A stretch of 64,000 nucleotides of DNA from MPNP01 sp965221445 (GTDB lineage: Bacteria > Pseudomonadota > Alphaproteobacteria > Rhodobacterales > Rhodobacteraceae). Both the position numbers and the translations under genes were made by a program. Below, piece by piece: positions 27,338-36,118 of this stretch; position 1 is the first letter of the stretch; each line of letters opens with the position of its first letter. The notes under the pieces are model-generated. The model saw nothing but the letters and a program-made list of their open reading frames with translations, had not been told where the DNA came from and did no database searches. The DNA lies in contig CBDCSF010000013.1 of NCBI GenBank assembly GCA_965221445.1, forward strand, positions 930,001-994,000, given 5' to 3'.

Positions 27338-28501
27338 TTAAACCGGCCCATCATAATGGAGAGAGATACATGTAATGTCATCAGTCTGTGGAACGCCTGC
27401 AGAAAATTCACTAACCGAATTAACAATAGCCTGGTTAAAATACTCTAAATTTAAATCCCTATTGTCTTTGGCCGCTTGCTTTAATCCGTCATTACCGAAC
27501 AATTCATCCCTGTCATTCATGGCTTCAGTAATACCGTCAGTGTAAAACACAACCCGTTCATTTCTCTTTAGTACATAATTCTGAGTTTGAAATTCAATAT
27601 CACCAAACATTCCCAAGGCAACACCACTTTCTGTGGAAAGGAACATGGAACTGCCATCCGGTTTTACCACCAATGGAGGATTATGCCCCCCGTTAGAAAA
27701 GGTGATTCGACCTGCATTAGGATCGACAATACAGTAAAAGACAGTTACAAACATCCCTGATTCATTATCATCAATCAGTAGTCTGTTAACCTCATTCAGT
27801 ACTTCCGCGGGGTCCTTGTTTCCTATAGCTGAACCTTTCATCAAGGTCCGACTTGACATCATAAACATTGCTGCTGGAACACCTTTATCAGAAACATCAG
27901 CAATTACAATACCGAACTTCCCGTCCCCACAATTAATTATATCAAAAAAATCCCCACCTACGTTTCTAGCTGGCAACATCGTTCCTGCAAGTTTGAAATT
28001 AGAGCCAGTGGGAAAAATCCTTGGTAAAATCGATTGCTGCATTTTATCGGCAATCTTTAACTCATTCCTGATTGAGGTCAGTTTATCTCTTGCTGCTAAT
28101 GCGTCCCTCCACAGCTCAAGGTGCCTGGCTGTTCTTTCTATGGTGGTTTTCAAATCAGAAAAATCTATGGGTTTGGTTACAAAGTCAAAAGCGCCTCGAT
28201 TCATGGCCAACCGGATGTTTTTCATATCCCCGTAAGCTGAAACAATGACTGATCTGATATTGGGATTTACACTTGGGATTTGTTCCAGAAGGGTAAGCCC
28301 ATCCATTTTGGGCATGTTTATATCAGAAAGGACAATATCAATTTCTTCATCGGTATTAAGCTGATCCAGAGCTTCGATACCATTCCCTGCGAAAGCAAAT
28401 TCATAAGTATTGTTTCTGATTTCCCTCCGCATCCTCTGGAGGACCAAGGGTTCCAAGTCAGGTTCATCATCAACAACTAAAATCTTATGAGGTCTTGACA
28501 T
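27338..28501 (-). CDS. Response regulator with SpoIIE/RsbU-type PP2C phosphatase output
   Basis: The 387-residue protein has an N-terminal receiver (acidic pocket VVDDEPD near residue 10, phospho-acceptor in IVLSDINMPKMDG near residue 60, lysine in VTKPIDF near 108), a helical linker and a SpoIIE-type PP2C domain with metal-site motifs NVGGDFFDI, GIVIADVSDKGVPAAMFM and TDGITEAMN. Such proteins usually dephosphorylate an STAS anti-anti-sigma factor in partner switching; no STAS or anti-sigma gene is in the window. It is first in a three-gene operon with the binding protein and kinase. Confidence 0.9.
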   Translation of the reverse strand: MSRPHKILVVDDEPDLEPLVLQRMRREIRNNTYEFAFAGNGIEALDQLNTDEEIDIVLSDINMPKMDGLTLLEQIPSVNPNIRSVIVSAYGDMKNIRLAMNRGAFDFVTKPIDFSDLKTTIERTARHLELWRDALAARDKLTSIRNELKIADKMQQSILPRIFPTGSNFKLAGTMLPARNVGGDFFDIINCGDGKFGIVIADVSDKGVPAAMFMMSSRTLMKGSAIGNKDPAEVLNEVNRLLIDDNESGMFVTVFYCIVDPNAGRITFSNGGHNPPLVVKPDGSSMFLSTESGVALGMFGDIEFQTQNYVLKRNERVVFYTDGITEAMNDRDELFGNDGLKQAAKDNRDLNLEYFNQAIVNSVSEFSAGVPQTDDITCISLHYDGPV

Positions 28502-28778
28502 GCAAAGCTATACCCTAATCCTAATATTGTTTACTCTTTAATTCAAATATAGACGATCGACTGGCTACAATTCATAAATTGAAAACCATGCGACTGATAA
28601 TAATTGTTTGTTTATACGAAATTTCCGTACCATAAAACAGGTTTTCGAACAAATTTTAGGTTTGTCATTATGTTTGATTATACACTCTACAGTTTTGATC
28701 AGAATTCAAATGTAAGATAGAACGAAGTCTATATACAATTGAGCGAATCTGAAATTCATTACCATTTTGGAGAAAAGT

Positions 28779-29495
28779 ATGAGTTTGAATTTAACTGATT
28801 ATACCGTGTTATCTTTCGATTGTTATGGAACCCTAATAGATTGGGAAGCTGGAATAGTAGAAAACCTGAAACCTCTTACCGATAAGTTAGGATCGGTTGC
28901 AGAGGAGGATAAAATTCTTGAAACGCATGCAATTTACGAGGCAAGGGTTCAAGCGAAATTTCCCTCCATGAAATATTCTCAACTTTTGGCAGAAGTCTAT
29001 AAGCAAATTGCAGCAGAATGGGGTATAGCGATAAATGCTGAAGATAGTGTGGTTTATGGAAATTCTGTTGGGGCCTGGCCTGTCTTTGGAGATTCGGTAC
29101 GTTCCCTGAAAATACTAAAGGAGCATTTTCAACTGGCTATTCTTTCCAATGTGGATAACTCAAGTTTCAGCAAATCCAATAAAAGATTGGAAGTTGAATT
29201 TGATTATATCTTTACTGCTGAAGATGTGGGTTCCTATAAACCAAACCCAAGGAATTTTGAATTTATGCTTCAGAACCTTTCTGCCAAAGGTATTTCCAGG
29301 CATCAGGTTCTTCATGTGGCAGAAAGTCTGTTTCATGACCATGTTCCGGCAAACCAATTTGAGATAGATAATTGCTGGATATATCGAAGACACCAGAAAG
29401 AAGGATTTGGCGCTACAAAAACACCCGAAAAGATGCCAGCTTTTAAATTCCAGTTCAATAGCCTGGAAGATTTTGCTGAAGCTGTACAAGAATAA
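28779..29495 (+). CDS. HAD-superfamily hydrolase, haloacid dehalogenase type II-like
   Basis: The 238-residue product begins MSLNLTDYTVLSFDCYGTLIDWEAG, the HAD motif I with nucleophile aspartate, then has LAILSNVD (motif II), FTAEDVGSYKPNPRNF (motif III lysine) and HVAESLFHDHVPA (motif IV). This is the type II 2-haloacid dehalogenase layout, but the same fold serves phosphatases, so the substrate is open. The start is ATG 28779 with GGAGA at 28769-28773; the frame extends to a TTG at 28767. It stands alone, divergent from the signalling operon. Confidence 0.85.
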   Translation: MSLNLTDYTVLSFDCYGTLIDWEAGIVENLKPLTDKLGSVAEEDKILETHAIYEARVQAKFPSMKYSQLLAEVYKQIAAEWGIAINAEDSVVYGNSVGAWPVFGDSVRSLKILKEHFQLAILSNVDNSSFSKSNKRLEVEFDYIFTAEDVGSYKPNPRNFEFMLQNLSAKGISRHQVLHVAESLFHDHVPANQFEIDNCWIYRRHQKEGFGATKTPEKMPAFKFQFNSLEDFAEAVQE

Positions 29496-29644
29496 TTGAT
29501 CCAAATCTTGAATCAAAAAACTAATTCAATTTTTTGTTATTTTTGTTTACTATTCATCATTGGATCTTCGCTTAGAAGAAGTAATTGATTTTTTTTAGAA
29601 GTCACCTGGTGGTTGTTATCCAGATTTTTTTGAGTGAAAAACCA

Positions 29645-29661
29645 GGGGAATATTGTTTGCA
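29645..29661 (+). promoter_or_regulatory. Candidate sigma-54 (-24/-12) promoter of the amt gene
   Basis: GG at 29647-29648 and GC at 29659-29660 are 10 bases apart, and the -12 half reads TTTGCA, close to the TTGCA consensus. The -24 half matches only the GG pair. Ammonium transporter genes are commonly NtrC/sigma-54 controlled, which makes this plausible, but the match is weak. Confidence 0.3.
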
Positions 29662-29743
29662 TTTCTGTTGTTATGAACAATCGCCAGAAATATACTCTGC
29701 AATTGGTTTCCCCATGAAAATATGAGCAATAAAGGGGAAAATT

Positions 29744-31105
29744 ATGGGGAATAATTTAGATGCACTGACTACGATTTTTACCGAGTTTTATTACTGGTTG
29801 ACCGTAGCTCTAATGTTTTTGATCCACGTAGGTTTCTGCATGTATGAGGTCGGAGCGAGTAGACGGCGTAATCACATGCACACCCTACTGAAAAATTCAA
29901 TGTTGATACCACTGGTTACAATTACCTTCTTTTTCTTTGGTTGGTGGATTTATTGGGCTTTACCGAATGGTCCATTTATTACCGGTGGAATAGAATGGGA
30001 AGCGGCTAATGCAAATGCACCAATTTCCGATATTATGGCAACAAACCTTAGTGATCGGATAACCGGTGTGTTCTGGGCAGCGTTTCTGCTCTTTTCATGG
30101 ACTGCAGCATCCATTGTGTCTGGATCGGTGATTGAGAGGATTAACTCTGGAGCATTTTGGATACTTGCCGTTTTAATTGGATCAGGTGCCTGGATAATTG
30201 ATGCCTCTTGGGGCTGGCATTATGGAGGCTGGATGGTTCAGATACTTGGTTACCACGATGCCTATGCAAGTGGAGTAATTCACGCCATTGCTGGTGGATT
30301 TGCCCTCGGGGTACTGGTTGTACTTGGACCAAGACTTGGGAAATTTGCAGCTGACGGCAAGCCAAGAGATATACTACCACACAACCCATGGCTGGTTTGT
30401 GTTGGTCTGTTTCTGATTTATACAGGATTTTGGGGCTTCTATGTCGCTTGTAATGTTCCGTTGATTTCACCAGAAGGTATCGGGGGAGAAATTGTAGGTG
30501 AAACCTGGACTGCAACAACAATCTATCTAACACCAACAACACTAGGTGCCATTACCTTTAACTTCCTGATGTCTCTATCGGGAGGTATGATGATGGGGTA
30601 TTTTGTTTCCAAGGGCAATGCTTTCTGGACCTATTCTGGTGGATTAGCTGGAATTATTACAGCCTCTGCCGGTAATGACCTTTATCATCCGATTCAGGCG
30701 ATGATTATAGGTGGTGTAGGAACTTACCTTGCCTATAAATTGCATTTCTGGGTTGAGAACAAGTTCAAGATTGATGATGCCGTCGGGGCTGTTGCTGTCC
30801 ATGGTTATGCTGGTTTCATTGGATTGGTAATTTGCGGCTTTGTTCTGTGGGGACATCCAAGTTCACCATACGAGGGTTATGCAACCATCAATCCATTGGG
30901 CAACTTCATAGGAGCTATCATCATGTTTGGTGTATTGGGTTTCTTACCGGGATATATAGCTTCCAAGATTCTTCATGCCTTTGGATTGTTACGAATTCCA
31001 AAGGAAGTTGAATTGATGGGACTGGATTTTGGAACAGCTGTTGAAGAGGAAGCAGCAACTAGGGAAGTCCGTGAAGCCGAAATCGCCATGGCTAATGGCA
31101 AGTAG
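29744..31105 (+). CDS. Divergent Amt-family ammonium transporter
   Basis: The 453-residue membrane protein has about eleven hydrophobic helices. The Amt pore pattern is visible: an aspartate-histidine helix (YHDAYASGVIHAIAGGFALG near residue 175) and the second pore histidine in DDAVGAVAVHGYAGFIGLV near 347, matching the twin-histidine positions of AmtB. The N-terminal helices (FCMYEVGASRRRNHMHTLL) differ clearly from the GLALFYGG type, so this is a distant clade and its substrate may be ammonium or a small amine. AAAGGGG precedes the ATG. No glnK gene follows; instead a 72-residue one-helix protein is co-transcribed. Confidence 0.88.
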   Translation: MGNNLDALTTIFTEFYYWLTVALMFLIHVGFCMYEVGASRRRNHMHTLLKNSMLIPLVTITFFFFGWWIYWALPNGPFITGGIEWEAANANAPISDIMATNLSDRITGVFWAAFLLFSWTAASIVSGSVIERINSGAFWILAVLIGSGAWIIDASWGWHYGGWMVQILGYHDAYASGVIHAIAGGFALGVLVVLGPRLGKFAADGKPRDILPHNPWLVCVGLFLIYTGFWGFYVACNVPLISPEGIGGEIVGETWTATTIYLTPTTLGAITFNFLMSLSGGMMMGYFVSKGNAFWTYSGGLAGIITASAGNDLYHPIQAMIIGGVGTYLAYKLHFWVENKFKIDDAVGAVAVHGYAGFIGLVICGFVLWGHPSSPYEGYATINPLGNFIGAIIMFGVLGFLPGYIASKILHAFGLLRIPKEVELMGLDFGTAVEEEAATREVREAEIAMANGK

Positions 31106-31124
31106 TAATCGAAAGGAGTAAATT

Positions 31125-31343
31125 ATGACTACAACTGGAGTATCATCTTGGGCAGTAGACCTAGCTGAAGTTGGGGCAATTTACCCCTTTCAGGGGATGG
31201 AAATTGTTCTGCTGATCATTGCCCTGGTTTTCTGGATTTGGTGGCACATCACCACCTTCCGTATGGAATTTAATCGTCAAGACGAAAAAATCAGAAAATA
31301 CGGTAATTCGGAAAGTATAACCAAAGCAATTGAAGACGACTAA
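31125..31343 (+). CDS. Small single-helix membrane protein co-transcribed with the Amt gene
   Basis: I do not recognise a family. The 72-residue product has one clear membrane helix (MEIVLLIIALVFWIWWHITT, about residues 25-44), a short polar N-terminus and a charged C-terminus ending KAIEDD. GAAAGGAG lies just before the ATG, and only 19 bases separate it from the Amt stop. A shared terminator follows directly. Context suggests an accessory or regulatory subunit of the transporter in place of the usual GlnK; that is inference. Confidence 0.75.
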   Translation: MTTTGVSSWAVDLAEVGAIYPFQGMEIVLLIIALVFWIWWHITTFRMEFNRQDEKIRKYGNSESITKAIEDD

Positions 31344-31360
31344 GGGTCTTTAGAGATTGA

Positions 31361-31394
31361 AAAGCAGGGGACTTTCGGCCCCCTGCTTTTTTTT
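31361..31394 (+). terminator. Rho-independent terminator of the amt operon
   Basis: A perfect 10-bp stem (AAAGCAGGGG at 31361-31370 with CCCCTGCTTT at 31380-31389) and 9-base loop is followed by a T tract to 31394. It lies 18 bases after the small membrane protein stop and closes the Amt transcript. Confidence 0.9.
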
Positions 31395-31432
31395 GTATCA
31401 AGGTATAATAAATTAACCGGAAAAAAGTCTGA

Positions 31433-32224
31433 TTAGTGTGGATTCGTCCCTTCTTGACCAAGGATTAACGGTTTTCCTTCAGGATCAAACCTCACACCTG
31501 AAAAACCGACCTTCTCGTTTGGATATCCCATTTGGTTTGATAGTATTCGAGTGTTACCAACCCACTGGTCATCGCACTCATGGGTGTGCCCATAGATCCA
31601 CAGGGCTGGTTGAAAGGCTTCAATTAGCGGGATCATATCAAGCGAGTTGAAGGCGTGTCTCAGGGGACTTTTTCCATACCGGGTCCTGGGATTGATAACC
31701 GGTGCGTGGTGTGATATGACCACACGCGGGCCAGATAGGTCCTCTTCAAACCAGGCAATCAACTTATCAGCATACGCTGTGTGGAGTTCCAAAGTGTAAT
31801 CAGGAGTGAGTCTAATGTTTTCGGACTCCATAATCAGATAAAAATCATTCATTTGATGTCGTGCATTCATCATATGTATGGCATTACCACCACAAAAATC
31901 AGTCCACATGGTACCACCAAAAAAGTGGACATCATTCATGGAAACTGCCTCATCCTGCAGGAATATAACCTGCGGGTACTTTACCAACCAATTTTTGAAT
32001 CTCTCAGCCTCTTTTCTCATTGGGGTTCTTGTGTAGAATTCGTGATTACCAGCCACATAAAGAACAGGTTTTTTCCAATGAGATAAAATTCTTTCCAAAG
32101 GCTTTGTATCACTGAAAACAATAATATCGCCTGCCAAAACCATTAGATCTGCATCACTGGAGGAAGGTGGCAAAAAATCTGCACCGAATTCCAGGTGCAA
32201 ATCACTGTAGGTTATGATCTTCAT
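31433..32224 (-). CDS. Calcineurin-like metallophosphoesterase
   Basis: The 263-residue protein begins MKIITYSDLHLEFG and carries the metallophosphoesterase motifs in order: DLH, VLAGDIIVF near residue 30, YVAGNHEFY near 58, VISHHAPV near 175 and IYGHTHECDD near 215. These bind two metals and hydrolyse phosphomono- or diesters; the substrate is unknown. The frame runs further upstream, but ATG 32224 has GAGG 6 bases before it and gives the usual N-terminus. It is 7 bases downstream of the frameshifted ATPase gene. Confidence 0.88.
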   Translation of the reverse strand: MKIITYSDLHLEFGADFLPPSSSDADLMVLAGDIIVFSDTKPLERILSHWKKPVLYVAGNHEFYTRTPMRKEAERFKNWLVKYPQVIFLQDEAVSMNDVHFFGGTMWTDFCGGNAIHMMNARHQMNDFYLIMESENIRLTPDYTLELHTAYADKLIAWFEEDLSGPRVVISHHAPVINPRTRYGKSPLRHAFNSLDMIPLIEAFQPALWIYGHTHECDDQWVGNTRILSNQMGYPNEKVGFSGVRFDPEGKPLILGQEGTNPH

Positions 32225-32231
32225 TGTTACC

Positions 32232-33484
32232 TCATCGCCATAAAGCGCTGAAGGGAAGCAAATAAATGTCCTTATCAAAAGGAATTACACGTGGGGTATT
32301 GCATAATACGATACCACAATGAAAATCTTTACCCGCATGCTGTTGCAGCTCCTTGATACCAGCAAGGTCCTTGGGGGAAACATTTTCTGCATTCTTGACT
32401 TCTATGGCTACCAGTTTATTGTTTTTCTCCATTACAAAATCAACCTCACGTCCGTCATTTGTGCGATAGAAACTCAAATTCACCATAGCTCCAGACATTT
32501 GATTGGCTTTCATCAACTCCGTAAACACATAGTTTTCCAGAACACGTCCAAATATATGCGGTTTCTCTCTCAGCAGATTATCAGGTGTATGACCTATCAA
32601 GTGGCAAAGTAGCATAGTATCATGAAAAAATACCTTGGGCGTTCTAGTCAAGCGTTTGATTTGAGACCTGTACCAAGGTTTCATGGCGTGAGTTACGAAA
32701 GTATCATTCAATAGTCCCCGATATTTTCGAATTGTAATTGAAGTCAATCCCACTTCACTACATATGTTTGCGTCATTCACCAAACTACCTACACGAGCTG
32801 CCAGGGAAAGTAATAATGTCGGCATGAATGCTGCCTTTTCCATATTATAAATATAACGAGGATCTTCGAACGTAATCTTCTGAACATAGTTATTGAACCA
32901 GGTGGCTCTCATTTTATCATTCCAGTTATTTATTTCAGGATAACTGGCTAGACGAATTGCTTTTGTAAGCGGTGTCTTATCCGGTTTGACATCCGTAAAA
33001 TCCTTGTAAAAACAACGGTCTATAAAATTTTGTGTTGTACCTAGAATTTCGCTATAGCTTAAAGGAAGAAGGGTCAAAGTGCCATTCTCCCTACCATAGA
33101 ATTTGCCAGTTCAGGTACCGCAGCTAAATTGGCTGATCCATTAAGCAGGTAATTACCATTTCTAGTTGTTTCAGCTAGCAACCCTTCCTGACGATGTTCA
33201 TCAACAATTTTCTTCAATGGACGAAAAACTTCAGGTACAAGCTGTACTTCATCAATTATCAAGGGAGTTCCAAAATCCTTGATATAACCGAATGGATTTT
33301 GCTTAGCTGCTGCTCGTTCCAACACATCATCAAATGTTATGAATTGAGCATTGATTTCCTTCTCCAATAACACTTTAACCAAGGTAGTTTTTCCTGCTTG
33401 CCTCGGGCCATTAATGTAAACTACCGGAAAAGATCCCAGCATATCAAGAATCAAGGGTTTTATAGTACGCTTTATGACATCCAT
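32232..33484 (-). pseudogene. AAA+ ATPase with DUF4143, broken by a -1 frameshift
   Basis: Two adjoining frames together make one ordinary ATPase/DUF4143 protein of about 415 residues. The first part (33484 to 33074, 136 aa) has the P-loop INGPRQAGKTTLVK and Walker B TPLIIDEVQLVPE and stops right after SMVGRMAL. The second (33077 to 32232, 281 aa) resumes TLLPLSYSEIL, the expected continuation, and ends with the DUF4143/PD-(D/E)XK-like part (GREVDFVMEKNNKLVAIEVKN). Losing one T from a T run near 33076-33078 explains the break. Either the gene decayed recently or the base call is wrong; there is no classical slippery heptamer. Function in this family is unclear. Confidence 0.8.
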
Positions 33485-33519
33485 GATCGCTTTTTACCTT
33501 TCTATTCTTCTCAGTAACT

Positions 33520-33550
33520 AAATTACTTTCGATAATCGAAAAGGTAATTT
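33520..33550. repeat. Near-perfect inverted repeat upstream of the ATPase gene
   Basis: AAATTACTTTCGAT (33520-33533) is mirrored by ATCGAAAAGGTAATTT (33535-33550) with one central base and two extra bases in the right arm. It lies 36 bases before the ATPase start on the minus strand and could be an operator. Confidence 0.5.
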
Positions 33551-33724
33551 AAAATGTTCATAGTTCTCCAGTAGTAAAACTCAAACCCCTAGTGATCGAA
33601 ATTAACAATCAGCAGACTGAAATTGACTTAAGCCCTGCTGTAATCTGTAGGATTTGAATGCTCTTGTTTTTTTGAATGTCAGAACTTGTATAATGACTCA
33701 GTAGGTTGGGTAGAAGAGGTTGTG

Positions 33725-34147
33725 ATGACAATAGAAATTCAAGCCAAGATAAATAATGTACCTGTTGAAAAAATCTGGGAAATGTACACAAACCCAAAAC
33801 ATATCGTGAACTGGAATTTTGCGTCTGATGGGTGGGAATGTCCACATGCCGAAAATAACCTTGTCACTGGGGGACGATTTAGTTACCGCATGGCGGCGAA
33901 AGATAATAGTATGGAATTTGACTTTGAAGGTAAATTCACCGCAATTGAACAGTATACCCTGCTTGCCTACTCATTATTTGATGATCGTAGGGTTCAGGTG
34001 CACTTTTCCTTGATTAACGATACCTCGACCAAAGTAACAGTCACCTTTGATCCAGATACAAATCATGATGAAGAGTATCAGAAAATGGGATGGCAAAGCA
34101 TCCTGAACAATTTCAAAGAGTATGCCGAGTCCAATCACGGAGTTTAA
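33725..34147 (+). CDS. SRPBCC/AHSA1-like START-fold protein
   Basis: The 140-residue product looks like an AHSA1-type SRPBCC domain: N-terminal IQAKINNVPVEKIWEMYTNPKHIVNWNFA, a central beta region (GGRFSYRMAAKDNSMEFDFEGKF) and the C-terminal helix GWQSILNNFKEYAE. Family members bind hydrophobic ligands or act as Hsp90-activator-like folds; no catalytic role is implied. The frame opens earlier, but ATG 33725 has AGAAGAGG upstream. It appears to be a single-gene unit. Confidence 0.8.
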   Translation: MTIEIQAKINNVPVEKIWEMYTNPKHIVNWNFASDGWECPHAENNLVTGGRFSYRMAAKDNSMEFDFEGKFTAIEQYTLLAYSLFDDRRVQVHFSLINDTSTKVTVTFDPDTNHDEEYQKMGWQSILNNFKEYAESNHGV

Positions 34148-34238
34148 TAAACCAAAACTACTCACATCTGGAAGTAATGTCCTTAACCTGTAATGACTAA
34201 ACTTGTGCTTTGGATAAAGTTTCTTCCGCTCAAAAAAA

Positions 34239-35114
34239 TTACCCAACGACTTGAATACTCATATCAAGCCAAATGGTTTCTCCTTTGTAGATTTTTTTCA
34301 TGCCGGCAAAGCCGTTCCACCTTTGATCATGCATTGCATTTGTAACGTGATTAACAGGCTCAATACAGATCGCATTCAAATCCCTGTTAATATAGACGTG
34401 GAGATTGTTGGAATTTGATAACATTTCTACCTTTAAATCCAAATTTTCAAGTGTCAGTTCGGCCCTTCCATCCCACCTACCGAAGCATGAATCAATTCCA
34501 TTATTGTGATCTGCACTCAGTGAAACCTCCCTCTTGTCCAATTTTTTGTAAGAAGTCGGAATATTTTTATCAGTCTCAAACTTGCCTTCTGCTTCAAATT
34601 TCAAATGAGCATCACCTTCCGTCAGATTGAACCAGGGATGAAAGCCCAAACCTGCCAGAATCCAATCAAACTGGTTGTTGTAATATCCAAGCCGGGACAA
34701 GACACCCTTGTGGTCTGAAACTTCAAATTTTTGAATACCGATACCGATACACTTTCCTCCAATAGGTTTAAGGTGAGTTGAAATTATGCAGGTATTATTC
34801 GTTACTTTTTCTGGTTTCCATCTTTCTGACAAACCCAAACCATGGATAGAACAAGATTCCTCTGTCCAGTTCTTGGGAATGGTTATGGGGCCTTCGCTTG
34901 TTAAAATAACCGGTGGGAACAGTCTGTTACAAAAAGGTAACATGACAAAACTACCATATAACGGGACTCCGTCCTGTTCACGATTTCCTAACGGTCTTGG
35001 TTTAAATATATCAAAATCTCTACCTTCTCTTGAATAAGTTAGTTTTTCAAGTCTTCCTCCCTCCTCGGGGTTGACTAGAACCAGATATTTTTCTGATACA
35101 ATCTCTAGAACCAT
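34239..35114 (-). CDS. Aldose 1-epimerase family protein
   Basis: The 291-residue protein matches the galactose-mutarotase-like fold: LVLVNPEEGGRLEKLTY at the N-terminus, YGSFVMLPFCNRLFPP near residue 51, the histidine in CSIHGLGLSERW near 90 and FHPWFNL near 156. The family interconverts sugar anomers, or acts on hexose-6-phosphates. No sugar pathway genes adjoin it, so the substrate is not assigned. Confidence 0.82.
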   Translation of the reverse strand: MVLEIVSEKYLVLVNPEEGGRLEKLTYSREGRDFDIFKPRPLGNREQDGVPLYGSFVMLPFCNRLFPPVILTSEGPITIPKNWTEESCSIHGLGLSERWKPEKVTNNTCIISTHLKPIGGKCIGIGIQKFEVSDHKGVLSRLGYYNNQFDWILAGLGFHPWFNLTEGDAHLKFEAEGKFETDKNIPTSYKKLDKREVSLSADHNNGIDSCFGRWDGRAELTLENLDLKVEMLSNSNNLHVYINRDLNAICIEPVNHVTNAMHDQRWNGFAGMKKIYKGETIWLDMSIQVVG

Positions 35115-35274
35115 ATTCCTTTTCTCAATGATAGTTTGAATTTGAAGAATACTCTGATGTTACCTACTTTGAGTCAAACTAGGAAACTCATTGTCGTTAA
35201 AACAACAATGATTATAATTTTTGATTTTATACTGATTATTAGTCTGAGAACTTCACTCTAACATAAGGTACATT

Positions 35275-36054
35275 ATGACCGACAGTATCCCTATAAGTAA
35301 AGTTAAATACTATTGCCTTGAAGGCCGAAATGTTTTTATTTCTGGAGGTGCAACAGGGATCGGCAAATCCCTGGTCGAGGATTTTGCCAACCAGGGATCT
35401 GTTGTTGGGTTTGTGGATATCGCTGAAAAGGAGGGACAAACCCTGGCCGGTGAACTCAATGATAGTGGTTGCCGAGTTGAGTTTACCCATTGTGATATTA
35501 CCGAAACAAGTAATTACCAGGCAGTGATTCAGGATTTTATCGACCGCAATGGCCCTTGTAAGGCTTTGCTGAATAATGCTGCAAACGACACCAGACATGA
35601 ATGGTCTGATGTCACTCCAGAGCAATTTAACTCCATAATCTCTGTCAACCTCAAGCACAGCTTTTTTGCAATCCAAACAGTACTGCCTGGCATGATAGAA
35701 TCTGGTGGTGGTTCGATTATTAATTTTGGTTCTTCAAGCTGGTATGTCGGTTCTCAAAACCTCCCCATCTATGGCACTTCAAAGGCAGGTGTCCATGGAA
35801 TGACCAGGTGCTTTGCAACTGATTTGGGTAAGTACAACATTAGGGTCAATACGATTGTGCCCGGTTGGATTATGACCGAAAGACAATTGGACCTTTGGGT
35901 TGATGAAAAGGCCAACGAGACTCTGGACCAAAACCAGCGATTGGCTGGTCGGGTTTTACCAGAGGATGTCTCAGCCTTGTCCCTTTTTCTAGCCTCCGAT
36001 CAATCTAGAATGTGCTCAGCACAGAACTTTATTGTCGATGCCGGGTGGATCTAG
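35275..36054 (+). CDS. Short-chain dehydrogenase/reductase
   Basis: The 259-residue protein has the classical SDR layout: FISGGATGIGKSLVEDFA (cofactor binding, residue 22 on), NNAANDTR near 98, a catalytic serine region INFGSSSWYVG, the YGTSK motif near residue 162 and the VNTIVPGWIMTERQL segment. Aspartate in VGFVDIAEKEG suggests NAD preference. AAGGT precedes the ATG. The substrate is unknown; it converges on the DUF1989-GcvT gene. Confidence 0.88.
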   Translation: MTDSIPISKVKYYCLEGRNVFISGGATGIGKSLVEDFANQGSVVGFVDIAEKEGQTLAGELNDSGCRVEFTHCDITETSNYQAVIQDFIDRNGPCKALLNNAANDTRHEWSDVTPEQFNSIISVNLKHSFFAIQTVLPGMIESGGGSIINFGSSSWYVGSQNLPIYGTSKAGVHGMTRCFATDLGKYNIRVNTIVPGWIMTERQLDLWVDEKANETLDQNQRLAGRVLPEDVSALSLFLASDQSRMCSAQNFIVDAGWI

Positions 36055-36118
36055 ACAAAAATTGGTCAGGCAGACCTAATAGTAAACGCCACTTATTCAT
36101 TGCTGAAATTCTATCCCT

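Noticed and set aside
33060..33090. Programmed -1 frameshifting in the DUF4143 ATPase
   Set aside because: The junction A CTT TGA is not a slippery heptamer and no downstream pseudoknot is apparent; a simple base loss explains it.
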